Assembly (NCBI RefSeq): GCF_003315295.1
Contig: NZ_QNRI01000003.1
Location: 186,001-250,000, forward strand
Reading direction: 5' to 3'
DNA: 64,000 nucleotides
Origin: Paraliobacillus ryukyuensis
GTDB lineage: Bacteria; Bacillota; Bacilli; Bacillales; Amphibacillaceae
Shown here: positions 1-9,954 of the stretch, one piece after another
Position numbering within the stretch: the first letter of the stretch is position 1
Layout: each line of letters begins with the position of its first letter
Notes under the pieces: model-generated
The model's database searches: none
Told to the model about the DNA's origin: nothing
What the model saw: the letters and a program-made list of their open reading frames with translations, nothing else
Position numbers and translations under genes: made by a program

Positions 1-246
1 TGGAATATTTGCGACGTGTTTACCGACTCGATCACCAGCCTCTTTAAATTTTTTATAATGCATTTTTGTTTGTGGACTAATTAAAAATAAATTAAAATCA
101 CTTGATTCAATCATGTTACTTCCTTCTGTAGCAGAAGTTGCATCTACTAGAATATCGTGTCCCTTATCTTTTAAAAATGCTGTTGTTTTTTTTGCCATCA
201 AAGATGATGACATGCCTCCTGCACAAATAATTAATACTTTTTGCAT
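1..246 (-). CDS. PTS lactose/cellobiose-type IIB component, partial
   Basis: Cytoplasmic phosphotransfer subunit of a beta-glucoside phosphotransferase system: it takes phosphate from IIA and passes it to the sugar at IIC. The frame starts at 246 behind a GGGAGG ribosome site and runs off the left edge, so only about 82 N-terminal residues are seen. It begins MQKVLIICAGGMSSSLMA; Cys8 in this loop is the phosphocysteine expected in lactose/cellobiose IIB proteins. It lies 36 bp downstream of the glucosidase gene and is probably co-transcribed with it and IIA; the IIC gene is presumably beyond the window. Sugar specificity cannot be read from this fragment. Confidence 0.88.
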   Translation of the reverse strand, partial: MQKVLIICAGGMSSSLMAKKTTAFLKDKGHDILVDATSATEGSNMIESSDFNLFLISPQTKMHYKKFKEAGDRVGKHVANIP

Positions 247-282
247 GTTACATTCCTCCCGTTAATATGATGAATTACTTAG

Positions 283-1737
<1,455 letters not shown>

Positions 1738-1759
1738 TCATTCAGTCTGTGTATAGGTT

Positions 1760-2083
1760 TTAGTGATTGGTTTCCTTTAAGCTAATTTTCTTGTGTATAT
1801 CAATTAATTCTTGGGCTAAATCAAATACGGTCATAGCGTTCATTAAATGGTCTTGCGCATGAATCAGTAATAATCGAATCTCTGTTGTCTCTCCCCGCAT
1901 TTCCCCTTGAATAAGATCGGTTTGTGGACGGTGTGCTTTCGTCATTTCTTCATTCGCTTCTTTAAGCTTTTGTTCAGCTAAATCAAAATTCCCGGATTTT
2001 GCTTCCTGTATCGCTTCTGTCGATAAAGTTCGAGCATTTCCACCATGTAATATGATTTCAAAACTAATTTCTTCAACGCTCAT
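1760..2083 (-). CDS. PTS lactose/cellobiose-type IIA component
   Basis: Soluble phosphocarrier that accepts phosphate from HPr and hands it to IIB. The 107-residue length and all-helical, charged sequence fit the PTS_IIA lactose/cellobiose family, which forms trimers of three-helix bundles. The signature LLLIHAQDHLMNAMT holds the phosphorylated histidine (His75 by comparison with the family). It is the first gene of the minus-strand operon IIA, glucosidase, IIB. Upstream lie a cre-like site and a perfect palindrome that could bind a local regulator. No specific regulator gene is seen in the window. Confidence 0.92.
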   Translation of the reverse strand: MSVEEISFEIILHGGNARTLSTEAIQEAKSGNFDLAEQKLKEANEEMTKAHRPQTDLIQGEMRGETTEIRLLLIHAQDHLMNAMTVFDLAQELIDIHKKISLKETNH

Positions 2084-2164
2084 GATTATCCCTCTCTTCT
2101 TCTAAACATTCCTGTTTTTAAAAAGTTTCTTTATATTATTTAATTGCTTACTTATACTTTAAAT

Positions 2165-2178
2165 GGAAAACGCTTTCT
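2165..2178 (-). promoter_or_regulatory. cre-like CcpA operator of the beta-glucoside PTS operon
   Basis: GGAAAACGCTTTCT matches the low-GC Gram-positive cre consensus TGWAARCGYTWWCW at 13 of 14 positions, including the central CG. It lies 82 bp upstream of the IIA start. CcpA repression by preferred sugars is inferred. Confidence 0.65.
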
Positions 2179-2191
2179 TTTAAATTCATAT

Positions 2192-2215
2192 TTTTTCCTT
2201 ATCGATAAGGAAAAA
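2192..2215. promoter_or_regulatory. Perfect 24-bp palindrome, candidate operator
   Basis: A perfect 24-bp palindrome with core CCTTATCGATAAGG lies about 110 bp upstream of the IIA start, just upstream of the cre site. It has no loop, so it is more likely a dimer-binding operator than a terminator. The regulator is unknown. Confidence 0.5.
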
Positions 2216-2253
2216 GACTACATCTTAAAATTCATCTTCTTTTAATAAAATAA

Positions 2254-2526
2254 GAGGCCGGTACGTAAATAAAACGAATGATAGACCTTTAATGAGATCT
2301 ATCACTCGTTTTATTGTAAAGAAGAATAATAAAGCACAACTGGAAATATACGAAGCTCTAGTGGCCACAGCAAAGGTTCTTGATGGGACGAGTAATCGCA
2401 GTCCCAAAGGTTCTTGATGGGACGAGTAATCGCAGTCCCACGAGCAGAAGATCCACTTGGTAAAGCGAATTTATTTACCAAGTTAACTGAGCCCGTACCC
2501 ACAGCACGCAATTATATTTCCAGTTG
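2254..2526 (+). repeat. Dispersed inverted-repeat element, copy A
   Basis: Non-coding element of about 270 bp. It has a degenerate GAGGCCGGTACGTAAA end, a hairpin with 14 of 15 matched bases (arms 2271-2285 and 2298-2312), an inner inverted repeat AACTGGAAATATA (2338-2350) / TATATTTCCAGTT (2513-2525), and a core with GACGAGTAATCGCAGTCCCA. The first three parts match copy C at 47351-47563 and the core matches copy B at 23990-24271. Short open frames across it look like chance. It fills the 530-bp gap between the PTS operon and the subtilase. Confidence 0.7.
2371..2438 (+). repeat. 34-bp perfect tandem duplication inside copy A
   Basis: Two identical, adjacent 34-bp units (2371-2404 and 2405-2438), each starting CAAAGGTTCTTGATGGGACG. 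Perfect identity suggests a recent slippage or unequal-exchange event. Confidence 0.9.
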
Positions 2527-2613
2527 CACTGGTTTACCCTATCCTCAATTATTCATTTGTTGGGTTTGACAATTAATTATGTCTTAGTCTCTCTTCTTTT
2601 TTATAATATCGTG

Positions 2614-5600
2614 TTAGTCATTACTTAAAATATCATTTAGTTGCGTAACCACATCTTCACTAACGATGTCTTTTCCGCCAAGCACAGTGATTAATTCAAT
2701 CCCTTTGCTTGTTAAGAAATCAGCTGTTTCAGAAGTCACCTCGTCTTCCACTAACAGGATACCGGTTCCTTTTTTTGCTGCTAGTGCTGCGCCAGATAGG
2801 GCATCTGCAAAGGATTTGCCTGTTGCAACAAAATACTTATCTGTTGATACATCAAAGTGTTTTGCAATTTCAACTGATGTTTCATAGCGATTTCCGCCAG
2901 ATAAGCGTTTTGATTTTGGCAGAGCAGATGTTGCGAAATTCGAAATGACAGATTTTCCACCTATAACTAATGTTTTATTGACATCTAAGTCATATAAAGC
3001 ATTCTTTGTAGCCCTTGGCACAACATATTTTCTAGTTAATAGGATGGGCATCTCTTGCGCAGCTGCATAGGATGCCACGGATAAAGCGTCAGGAAAGTCA
3101 TCACTATTAATAATTACCGCTTCGTTAGCGCCATCTGGAGCCACTTCATTCGCGATAACGGCAGCTGTTTCATATCTGTCATTACCAGCTAGTCTTGTTA
3201 CTTCTAAGTCAAGGTCCGTGAGCGTGTTAACAACACCGGCTTTAATGGAAGGCTCCCCACCAATTACATACACCTGCTTAGCACCAAGTCGCTCGATTTC
3301 TGCTTTGGTAGCTTCGGTTAGCACATCTTTTTCCGTTAATAATAATGGCGCATCATATTTCTTCGCAAGGGGTGTCGCAAGTAAGGCATCGACATAGTCG
3401 TCTCCACGTGCGAGTACTACTACGTCAGACGACTTCCAACCAGATTGACTAATTGCTGCCGAGGTTTCATAACGATCTGCTCCAGCAAGGCGATCAACCC
3501 GTCCTTCTGTTTCGTTGCGATAAACACTGAATTCCTTTTCTACTGTATTACCAGCAAAGTCCTCGACTTTTGCCACAAAGGTGTTATTTCCTGATTCAAG
3601 TGAGATTGTATGTTCTACAGTTTCTTTGTATGGTTCCATGATGCTTACCGGACTTGAGAAAGGTTCTTCAAAAACGTGATCATCACCTACTGTCAACGAT
3701 ATAGCGTGATAATTATCTTCCAATGTAAATGGAACAGTAAGCTCTTTAACATCATGGTCAACAAACTCAGGTATATCGACACTTATCTTAGGACTGGTTG
3801 TGTCAATAAACACTTTACGTGAGACCCCGTATTCATTGCCACTTACATCAGTCGCTGTTACCTGTATCTCGTACTTGTCGTCTTTTTCAAAAGTAACGGT
3901 CGTCTCAAATGCATACGTCCCATCTTCCGTAGTTGTGAAATCGATTGATTCGCCATTAACCGTAATACTGTCTAACATCCCATTTTCTTCTACGTAACCT
4001 GAAACACGAACCTCGTTAGAAGCGTATACACCATAAGGTTCTGGCGCCTCCTCATCGATAAAAACGACTGGACGTTCGGTATCATTAACCGCAACCGTAC
4101 TGTAACCAAGGTTTGCGGCATTGTCTTCGGCAGCTACTTCAATGATGGAATCATCATTTACTTTTCCTGTTAAATCAACCGATGATTCAGATGCATCGTA
4201 GGAATTAACTAGCGTACCGTCGACAAAGACATAGTAAGTTGCAAGGCCTGTTCCGCTATCCTTGCCTTCCATACTAAGCTTTTGTGCCTCTGCGTCATAA
4301 GTTGCTTCTACAGATGGGGCAGTTGTATCTAAGTAGACAGGAATTTTCTTTGATTGCCAATCAGCATCTTTGTAATCGATTTTTGATTTAATTTCATAAT
4401 AATACAGACCGTCTTTTACTACCCGCTTATCATTTGTCCCATCCCAGCTTCGATCGGCATTAAAGCTGTAGTTAGAACCATTTCCTGCATCGTAATAGGT
4501 CTTACGTACATCATATTGTTTTAACACCGTACGCAACTGCTTGTCATTGGCATCTAAAATATTAAATTGCATTTCCGTTGCATTACGCAAAAATGCTGGT
4601 AATGGATAGATGTCATCGAAATAACCATCTCCATTTGGAGAAATAGGATAGAATGTATTGTCATCTTTTGATACTGAGGCTGTGAAATTACCTGATTCAC
4701 CATAAAGCATATTTGTAAAGCCGCTAGAAGACAAATCATAATATGCAGGTTCGTCTAAATCTGCAAATCCATCGACTACTTGTGGGTTATCCCATTCACC
4801 ATAAAAACCTGTATATGGTACGGATAATGGAGCAGCTTCACCAGAAGTATCTGTTAACGTTACAAACCCTTCAACAAAGATATCTTTTTGTAATTCAAAA
4901 GTTGTTGCATTTCCACTCTTATCGATACCAGGGATTTTAGCATTTGAAATATCTACAGTGACCGTAAAATCTATTGACTTACCAGCTGGTACTTCAATTG
5001 TTTTAGGTGCATTTACTACTGCATCTTCCATATCCCCTGCTATCAGTGCATTGTAATCGACCGTTGAACTCTTTTGTAATGTGTCGGTTAATACACTCGT
5101 ATCCACTTCATAAGAGACGGCCTTATCTGTTATATTTTCCGCAGTAAGATTTAATGTAAATGTTTTAGAAGTAAAGTCTTTTAATTCTACTTTAGCTTCA
5201 TCCGTTTGTTGATCAACAACCACAAGTGGCGTAGTTACAGCATCATGTAATTGCATCATACCAGCACCTTGGCGTCGTGGTGAAAATGGTTGTTCTTGTA
5301 AATCGACAATTACTTCGGCAGTATTCATTAATAGTGCTTTTGCCAAACGGGAACGCGCTTCTGCTGATAAGTTTGCAAACCGCTCATCAGATTCTAAGTA
5401 TTGTTGTACTAAAGCCGAACCACCAGCTACGTGTGGGGAAGCCATCGACGTACCACTCATACTACCATAGCTATTATCTTGTAAGGTGGAATAAATATTG
5501 CCACCAGGAGCGGTAATTTCCGGTTTAAGTTCTAAGCTTGGCGTTGTTCCCCAAGAAGAAAAGTCTGTCAACCTACCCATTTCCGGACTTTCTTTTTCAC

Positions 5601-7218
5601 TTAACTTTTCAACTTTTAATGAAAGAGGCCCCTCAGCGAACAATTTCTCTAATGCTAACCCTTCTTTTTGATGAATCATAGCAAAGGGGATGCTCCATCC
5701 ACCTTGATCTTTATAGAATGTAGCACTTGGATTATTATTATAAACAATAATACCAACAGCGCCCGCTGCCGCAGCATTTTCTGTTTTAGCATTAAAAGAT
5801 AGTTCTCCACGACTAACGAGAACGACTTTACCTTCTACATCTACACCTTCGTAATCAGAAGTATCGCCGTACACCGTAGCGCCATCATTTAATTTGCTTA
5901 AACTAACCACTTCTAAACCTTTTAATTCTGCAAGGCTTGTCCAATCATCTGCACCATAACCACTAGCTTCAAAATCTTCACCTGGTACGGAAAATTTATG
6001 TTCGTATAGATAGGCTTCATTGCCAGAAGCTGCAACTTGAATTGAATCAGTATTTAAACCAGGTGCACCAACGACACCGATATCCGGATTTTGATAGAAA
6101 GGGTTATCCCATCCATACCCAACATGGCCAGAGTTACCAGCAGAAATCGCTGCTACAATGCCATTTTCAACTGCTCTAGTAATTGCTATGTCTTCTGGGC
6201 TATTAGCTTCATAGAAAGACGCGGTTGAACCCAGACTCATATTCAGCACATCCGCACCTAACATGATAGACTCATCAATTGCTGCTAAGTACACGTCCGA
6301 CCACGTTGACGGATAATTAGGATCATTACTAAACACTTTCATACCAAGTACTTGTGCTTCTGGAGCAACTCCTTTTATTTTACCGTTCGCTACTGCTGTA
6401 CCAGCAACGTGCATTCCGTGCTCTGACGCTCCCGGGCCAAGATCAAGAATGGTATCATTGTGATCGTAATAGTTATAGCCAAATGGTACTTTCTCCGTAA
6501 AAAACTTACCCTTCAAACTATTTTCTGCGATAAGTGCTTTCACTCCATCTGTTGTTAGTGCTTCTTCGGTATCTTCACTTAACACAAAATCTTGATGGTC
6601 TGGATCCACACCAGTATCTAGGACAGCAACAACCATCCCTTCTCCTTTATAACCATCTACTTTCCACGTTTGTTCTGATCCAATAAATTGGTGACTCTTA
6701 TCCATATCAGGTGTAATCTTTGGTCTATTATACTCATTGGCTAAATAAACTTGTTTAACACCTTTTGTAGATTCAATTTTTTTAATATCGCCAAACTTGA
6801 CGAGCCCACTAAATCCATTAAATGATGTCTTGAAATTATTTTGGTAGTTAACAGCTATCCTTTTTGATGAGATTGCATCTTTTACAGCATTCTGTTGAGA
6901 GGTAATTTGGTTGCGGAAGGAATTTTTTGTAGATTCTGATAATTCTTTGTACAGAACGCCCTGTTCATTTGCATGTTCTAAAGGAGTTTTACCCTCTACT
7001 TCAACAATAATTCTTACTTCCTCGCTTGCTTCGAACGTAGCTTTATCTGTTGGTTTTTCCAGACTAGTTGTTTTTGATTTTCTCAATTTGTTAATTTGTT
7101 CGAGCTTCGAGATAACCGATTTTTTGGTTTGGTTTTCATTAGCAGATACTAGATTCAAATTAGAGAATACTAGTATAATAACGAGAACAGCTACAAAACT
7201 CTTCTTAAACATCGCCAC
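2614..7218 (-). CDS. Secreted cell-wall-bound subtilisin-family (S8) serine protease with PA domain and three CWB2 repeats
   Basis: Large extracellular protease of 1534 residues. The GTG start at 7218 follows a GGGGGAGG site; residues 1-26 are a signal peptide and about 60-165 an I9-like propeptide. The catalytic triad is Asp201 (AVLDTGVDPDHQDF), His267 (SEHGMHVAGTA) and Ser591 (GTSMASPHVAGG), with a PA domain inserted at about 445-535, the Vpr/C5a-peptidase/lactocepin arrangement. Fn3- and Ig-like modules follow, including SPNGDGYFDD. The last ~300 residues are three cell-wall-binding type 2 repeats, each opening with R-L-(A/S)-G-x-(D/N)-RYET. The protein should stay non-covalently on the wall. 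Its role in nutrition or wall-protein processing is inferred. Upstream, 7219-7437 has no gene. Confidence 0.95.
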   Translation of the reverse strand: MAMFKKSFVAVLVIILVFSNLNLVSANENQTKKSVISKLEQINKLRKSKTTSLEKPTDKATFEASEEVRIIVEVEGKTPLEHANEQGVLYKELSESTKNSFRNQITSQQNAVKDAISSKRIAVNYQNNFKTSFNGFSGLVKFGDIKKIESTKGVKQVYLANEYNRPKITPDMDKSHQFIGSEQTWKVDGYKGEGMVVAVLDTGVDPDHQDFVLSEDTEEALTTDGVKALIAENSLKGKFFTEKVPFGYNYYDHNDTILDLGPGASEHGMHVAGTAVANGKIKGVAPEAQVLGMKVFSNDPNYPSTWSDVYLAAIDESIMLGADVLNMSLGSTASFYEANSPEDIAITRAVENGIVAAISAGNSGHVGYGWDNPFYQNPDIGVVGAPGLNTDSIQVAASGNEAYLYEHKFSVPGEDFEASGYGADDWTSLAELKGLEVVSLSKLNDGATVYGDTSDYEGVDVEGKVVLVSRGELSFNAKTENAAAAGAVGIIVYNNNPSATFYKDQGGWSIPFAMIHQKEGLALEKLFAEGPLSLKVEKLSEKESPEMGRLTDFSSWGTTPSLELKPEITAPGGNIYSTLQDNSYGSMSGTSMASPHVAGGSALVQQYLESDERFANLSAEARSRLAKALLMNTAEVIVDLQEQPFSPRRQGAGMMQLHDAVTTPLVVVDQQTDEAKVELKDFTSKTFTLNLTAENITDKAVSYEVDTSVLTDTLQKSSTVDYNALIAGDMEDAVVNAPKTIEVPAGKSIDFTVTVDISNAKIPGIDKSGNATTFELQKDIFVEGFVTLTDTSGEAAPLSVPYTGFYGEWDNPQVVDGFADLDEPAYYDLSSSGFTNMLYGESGNFTASVSKDDNTFYPISPNGDGYFDDIYPLPAFLRNATEMQFNILDANDKQLRTVLKQYDVRKTYYDAGNGSNYSFNADRSWDGTNDKRVVKDGLYYYEIKSKIDYKDADWQSKKIPVYLDTTAPSVEATYDAEAQKLSMEGKDSGTGLATYYVFVDGTLVNSYDASESSVDLTGKVNDDSIIEVAAEDNAANLGYSTVAVNDTERPVVFIDEEAPEPYGVYASNEVRVSGYVEENGMLDSITVNGESIDFTTTEDGTYAFETTVTFEKDDKYEIQVTATDVSGNEYGVSRKVFIDTTSPKISVDIPEFVDHDVKELTVPFTLEDNYHAISLTVGDDHVFEEPFSSPVSIMEPYKETVEHTISLESGNNTFVAKVEDFAGNTVEKEFSVYRNETEGRVDRLAGADRYETSAAISQSGWKSSDVVVLARGDDYVDALLATPLAKKYDAPLLLTEKDVLTEATKAEIERLGAKQVYVIGGEPSIKAGVVNTLTDLDLEVTRLAGNDRYETAAVIANEVAPDGANEAVIINSDDFPDALSVASYAAAQEMPILLTRKYVVPRATKNALYDLDVNKTLVIGGKSVISNFATSALPKSKRLSGGNRYETSVEIAKHFDVSTDKYFVATGKSFADALSGAALAAKKGTGILLVEDEVTSETADFLTSKGIELITVLGGKDIVSEDVVTQLNDILSND

Positions 7219-7437
7219 GATAGGACCTCCCCCTATTACTTTGAATTTTTTACTATCAGTCGTTAAAAATTCTCTTGCCTCCTTCCATTAACTTTTTACA
7301 TTAAATCCAAAACTTGTTAAAATAATATTATAATTGTAATGGATTGTCAATTTAATTGATAGAAAACTCACTATTTTACTATTATTCTGATTTTTAAAAC
7401 AATACCTTGTGCCTAGATTGATATTTTAAGACGCTAT

Positions 7438-8655
7438 TTACCTAGACAAAATCCCCATCGTTAAATATTTCTTCCATTCCGATTGATTACTAGCAAGTTT
7501 ATTCCATGTTAATTCCTCTGGTTGAAAACTAGTCAAAAATGAAGCATCATCCCGGTAGCTAACAAGTGGTTTTTCAGCTACAAATTCTCCGGACGCTAAT
7601 CCACTTGTGAGCTCTATTTTTCCATCCATCTCGAGGCCCTGCTTAATAGGCAAATAATTCATTGTTCCATCACCTTGCAACTTCCAGACAGATTCTTCGA
7701 AAATATCCGCTTTTGGCAAAACTGTTGCACCAAGTGCTTCTTTTAATGTAATGGCAATTTCAGAGTGATAACCTGGTAGTAAGTCTTCCCCTTCTGCAAT
7801 AGATGCCGTAAAAGGGTAGAAACTTTCTTTCTCTAATTCCACTTCATTTGGAGTTTTACTAATTTGATTAACGTCACCGGTTAAAACGGCATCTGTTTTG
7901 TCTAAAGCTACCTCTACTTTCATTCCTCGCTTAACATATGTAGTTTCTTCTTCTGTTAGCTCACCTGTTACTTGCAAATCGGTACTCTCTATCGTCATGA
8001 CTGGATTATCTAACGATGCGGCACGTGCTTTTACTCTACCATCATAAGGACTTGTAACGGTAATGGACGTTTGTCTATTTTCTAAATCTGCTAATTGGTT
8101 TTCTAGACTCGTTATTTGTGCGTTTGTTTGTGTAAGTTCTTTTTCTTTTTCTATGACGTACTGTTCCTTAAATAACGCTGCTTCGCCAGGATTACCCGGA
8201 ATTTCAATCTCATGCGTCTCGTCTGCCACCTTGAATGTGGAAATAGTTGTTTCTGGATTTTCTACTCGATAACGTTTCATATTAGCAATAGCTTCTTCAA
8301 TCCCGTTAACTTCTGCCATCAATCGATCAATCTCATTCTCCAGTGTAGTCTGTGCATTTGCTTGACCATTTAAGTGATAAGTAAAAATAGGGTCTCCTGC
8401 GGTTACTTCTTGTCCTTCTTCGACAAGGTATGTTTGAAACGATCCTAATTGTTGATCAAAATATACATAATTTTCCTCTTTGGAAGTTATTACACCTGGT
8501 TTATGTAATTTTTCTGACATGTCAGCCTCGGTTGCTGTTGTCCAATTTGTAACAAAAGCAATTCGATTAATTGTATTTTTGTCATCCATGAAAACTAGCA
8601 CAATATTAATACCAACAAACAATACAATAGCGACAATAAGCATTCTTTTTCGCAT
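7438..8655 (-). CDS. YknX/HlyD-like membrane fusion (efflux adaptor) protein
   Basis: Membrane-anchored adaptor of 405 residues. One N-terminal membrane segment (about 5-24) precedes an outside part with a split biotinyl-lipoyl-like fold (YLVEEGQEVTAGDPIFTY before, ITVTSPYDGRVKARA after), a coiled-coil hairpin at about 110-215, and a beta-barrel region (MKVEVALDKTDAVLTGDVNQI). This is the HlyD/MacA-type architecture of YknX in B. subtilis. Its ATG overlaps the stop of the upstream YknW-like gene (TAATG), so translation is coupled. Adaptors of this class normally serve a MacB-type ABC exporter, but no YknY or YknZ gene follows; the next gene is the subtilase. Substrate unknown. Confidence 0.8.
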   Translation of the reverse strand: MRKRMLIVAIVLFVGINIVLVFMDDKNTINRIAFVTNWTTATEADMSEKLHKPGVITSKEENYVYFDQQLGSFQTYLVEEGQEVTAGDPIFTYHLNGQANAQTTLENEIDRLMAEVNGIEEAIANMKRYRVENPETTISTFKVADETHEIEIPGNPGEAALFKEQYVIEKEKELTQTNAQITSLENQLADLENRQTSITVTSPYDGRVKARAASLDNPVMTIESTDLQVTGELTEEETTYVKRGMKVEVALDKTDAVLTGDVNQISKTPNEVELEKESFYPFTASIAEGEDLLPGYHSEIAITLKEALGATVLPKADIFEESVWKLQGDGTMNYLPIKQGLEMDGKIELTSGLASGEFVAEKPLVSYRDDASFLTSFQPEELTWNKLASNQSEWKKYLTMGILSR

Positions 8656-9329
8656 TAGTTAAACCACCCGCCTATTAAGATTGTATCAATCGATGCTACA
8701 GCAGCTGCTAATGCCCATCCTACTAGATGTAACGTCAACACCAGCATCCAAACAACATATTTTTTTATGTTTGTTGTGCGAATTAAGTATTTTGTCTGAA
8801 ACCAAATAGTCCATAGTTGAAAGATTGAGATTGCACCAAAAAAATAGATAAGCCAGTTTTTCTCGAATATATACGACGCAATAATACCGAACGACATAAG
8901 GGACACATACCAATCGAGACCACATAATAGTGATTGAATTATCCATATTACACGTTCTAGTAAAATAACGATAAGAACTACCTGTTGCATAACTACTAAT
9001 TTTCTGTATATCGTATCGGTTAATAGAAAGTAGAATAAACTTGGAGTAAACAACACAAGTATTGCAAAAAGGCATCCATAAAGGCTGCGACCTAGCAAAA
9101 ACCACAATTTTTGCACTTCTAATTCGGATGTTGATGTTTCTGTTAGATGCTCTGAAATTAAATTTGTTCCTAATCCAAGATAAGCCATACCAGCGTAAAT
9201 AATCATGGTCGCAAGGATTAAAATAACATTTCGTTTCCACATTCCTTTGACGGTTTCTGCTTGCTTCAGTTGATCTAATTGTTCTTCCATATGTGTAAAC
9301 ATTCGAATAATGTTGTTGGTATAAATCAT
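8655..9329 (-). CDS. YknW-like Yip1-domain membrane protein
   Basis: Integral membrane protein of 224 residues with about five hydrophobic segments (near 33-54, 73-105, 112-135, 143-170, 190-215) after a short charged N-terminus. Layout and gene order match the Yip1-family YknW, which in B. subtilis assembles the YknXYZ pump that protects against the SdpC toxin. The stop overlaps the start of the YknX-like gene by one base. The call rests on topology and context more than on a crisp motif; it could be another Yip1/DUF protein. The gap 9330-9537 is AT-rich with no clear gene. Confidence 0.6.
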   Translation of the reverse strand: MIYTNNIIRMFTHMEEQLDQLKQAETVKGMWKRNVILILATMIIYAGMAYLGLGTNLISEHLTETSTSELEVQKLWFLLGRSLYGCLFAILVLFTPSLFYFLLTDTIYRKLVVMQQVVLIVILLERVIWIIQSLLCGLDWYVSLMSFGIIASYIFEKNWLIYFFGAISIFQLWTIWFQTKYLIRTTNIKKYVVWMLVLTLHLVGWALAAAVASIDTILIGGWFN

Positions 9330-9564
9330 GTATTATCGCTCATTTCTATTATTCTAACAATAGTTACTATTTTACCTTATAATTCCATTAATATCTATAA
9401 AAAACAAAAAATTGATAAAATTATCCTGGTAATGCCCTGAAACAATAAGCGAATAAATTTTTTGAGTAGAGGTTGCAAAAAAATAATGTTAGTGAGTAAT
9501 CACTAGTTAACTTTGATGCTTTGCTACCTATTAGGTTATGATGGATATAAAAGGAGGGACACTC

Positions 9565-9864
9565 TTGGTTCATATCGGTCTAATGTTTATTGGTTTCGTT
9601 CTTATTCTTTTAGCCTATTTAGTAGGTATTGAGAAACTAACGTGGTTGTTAAGTGGATTTAATCAACGACGCGTGCGTGATAACGAGAAGCTAGCTAGGA
9701 TTGTTGGTGTATATAATCTTCTTGTAGGTATTGTATTGGTTATTTTATCTTTTCTATTTTCAGATAGTTCCGAAGAAGCCGGTATCGGACTTGCACTGTC
9801 AATCGTTGCATTAGGCTATGTATTGTTAGCAATCTATGTGCATGCAACGATGGTAGATAAATAG
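9565..9864 (+). CDS. DUF3784-like small membrane protein
   Basis: Predicted 99-residue membrane protein with three hydrophobic segments. The frame is open from an ATG at 9538, but AAGGAGGG lies at 9551-9558 and points to a TTG start at 9565, six bases on, giving (M)VHIGLMFIGFVLILLAY. Family resemblance is to DUF3784 proteins, which have no known function. It is a single gene between oppositely oriented neighbours, so it is probably transcribed alone. Confidence 0.65.
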   Translation: MVHIGLMFIGFVLILLAYLVGIEKLTWLLSGFNQRRVRDNEKLARIVGVYNLLVGIVLVILSFLFSDSSEEAGIGLALSIVALGYVLLAIYVHATMVDK

Positions 9865-9882
9865 TGTCACCTCACATTAAAA

Positions 9883-9911
9883 AATCTCAAAGATAATCAA
9901 CCTTTGAGATT
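9883..9911 (-). terminator. Terminator of the nag/murQ operon
   Basis: A 10-bp perfect stem (AATCTCAAAG / CTTTGAGATT) with a 9-base loop. Read on the minus strand it is followed by a T run, right after the murQ stop; it may also stop plus-strand transcription from 9864. Confidence 0.75.
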
Positions 9912-9954
9912 CATTTAAACGTTATATTATTTATGTTAGTCACGATGACCCCCA

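Noticed and set aside
8686-9240. 184-residue frame within the YknW-like gene
   Set aside because: It is a shifted frame on the same strand as the Yip1-like gene, which has the start overlap and helix pattern.
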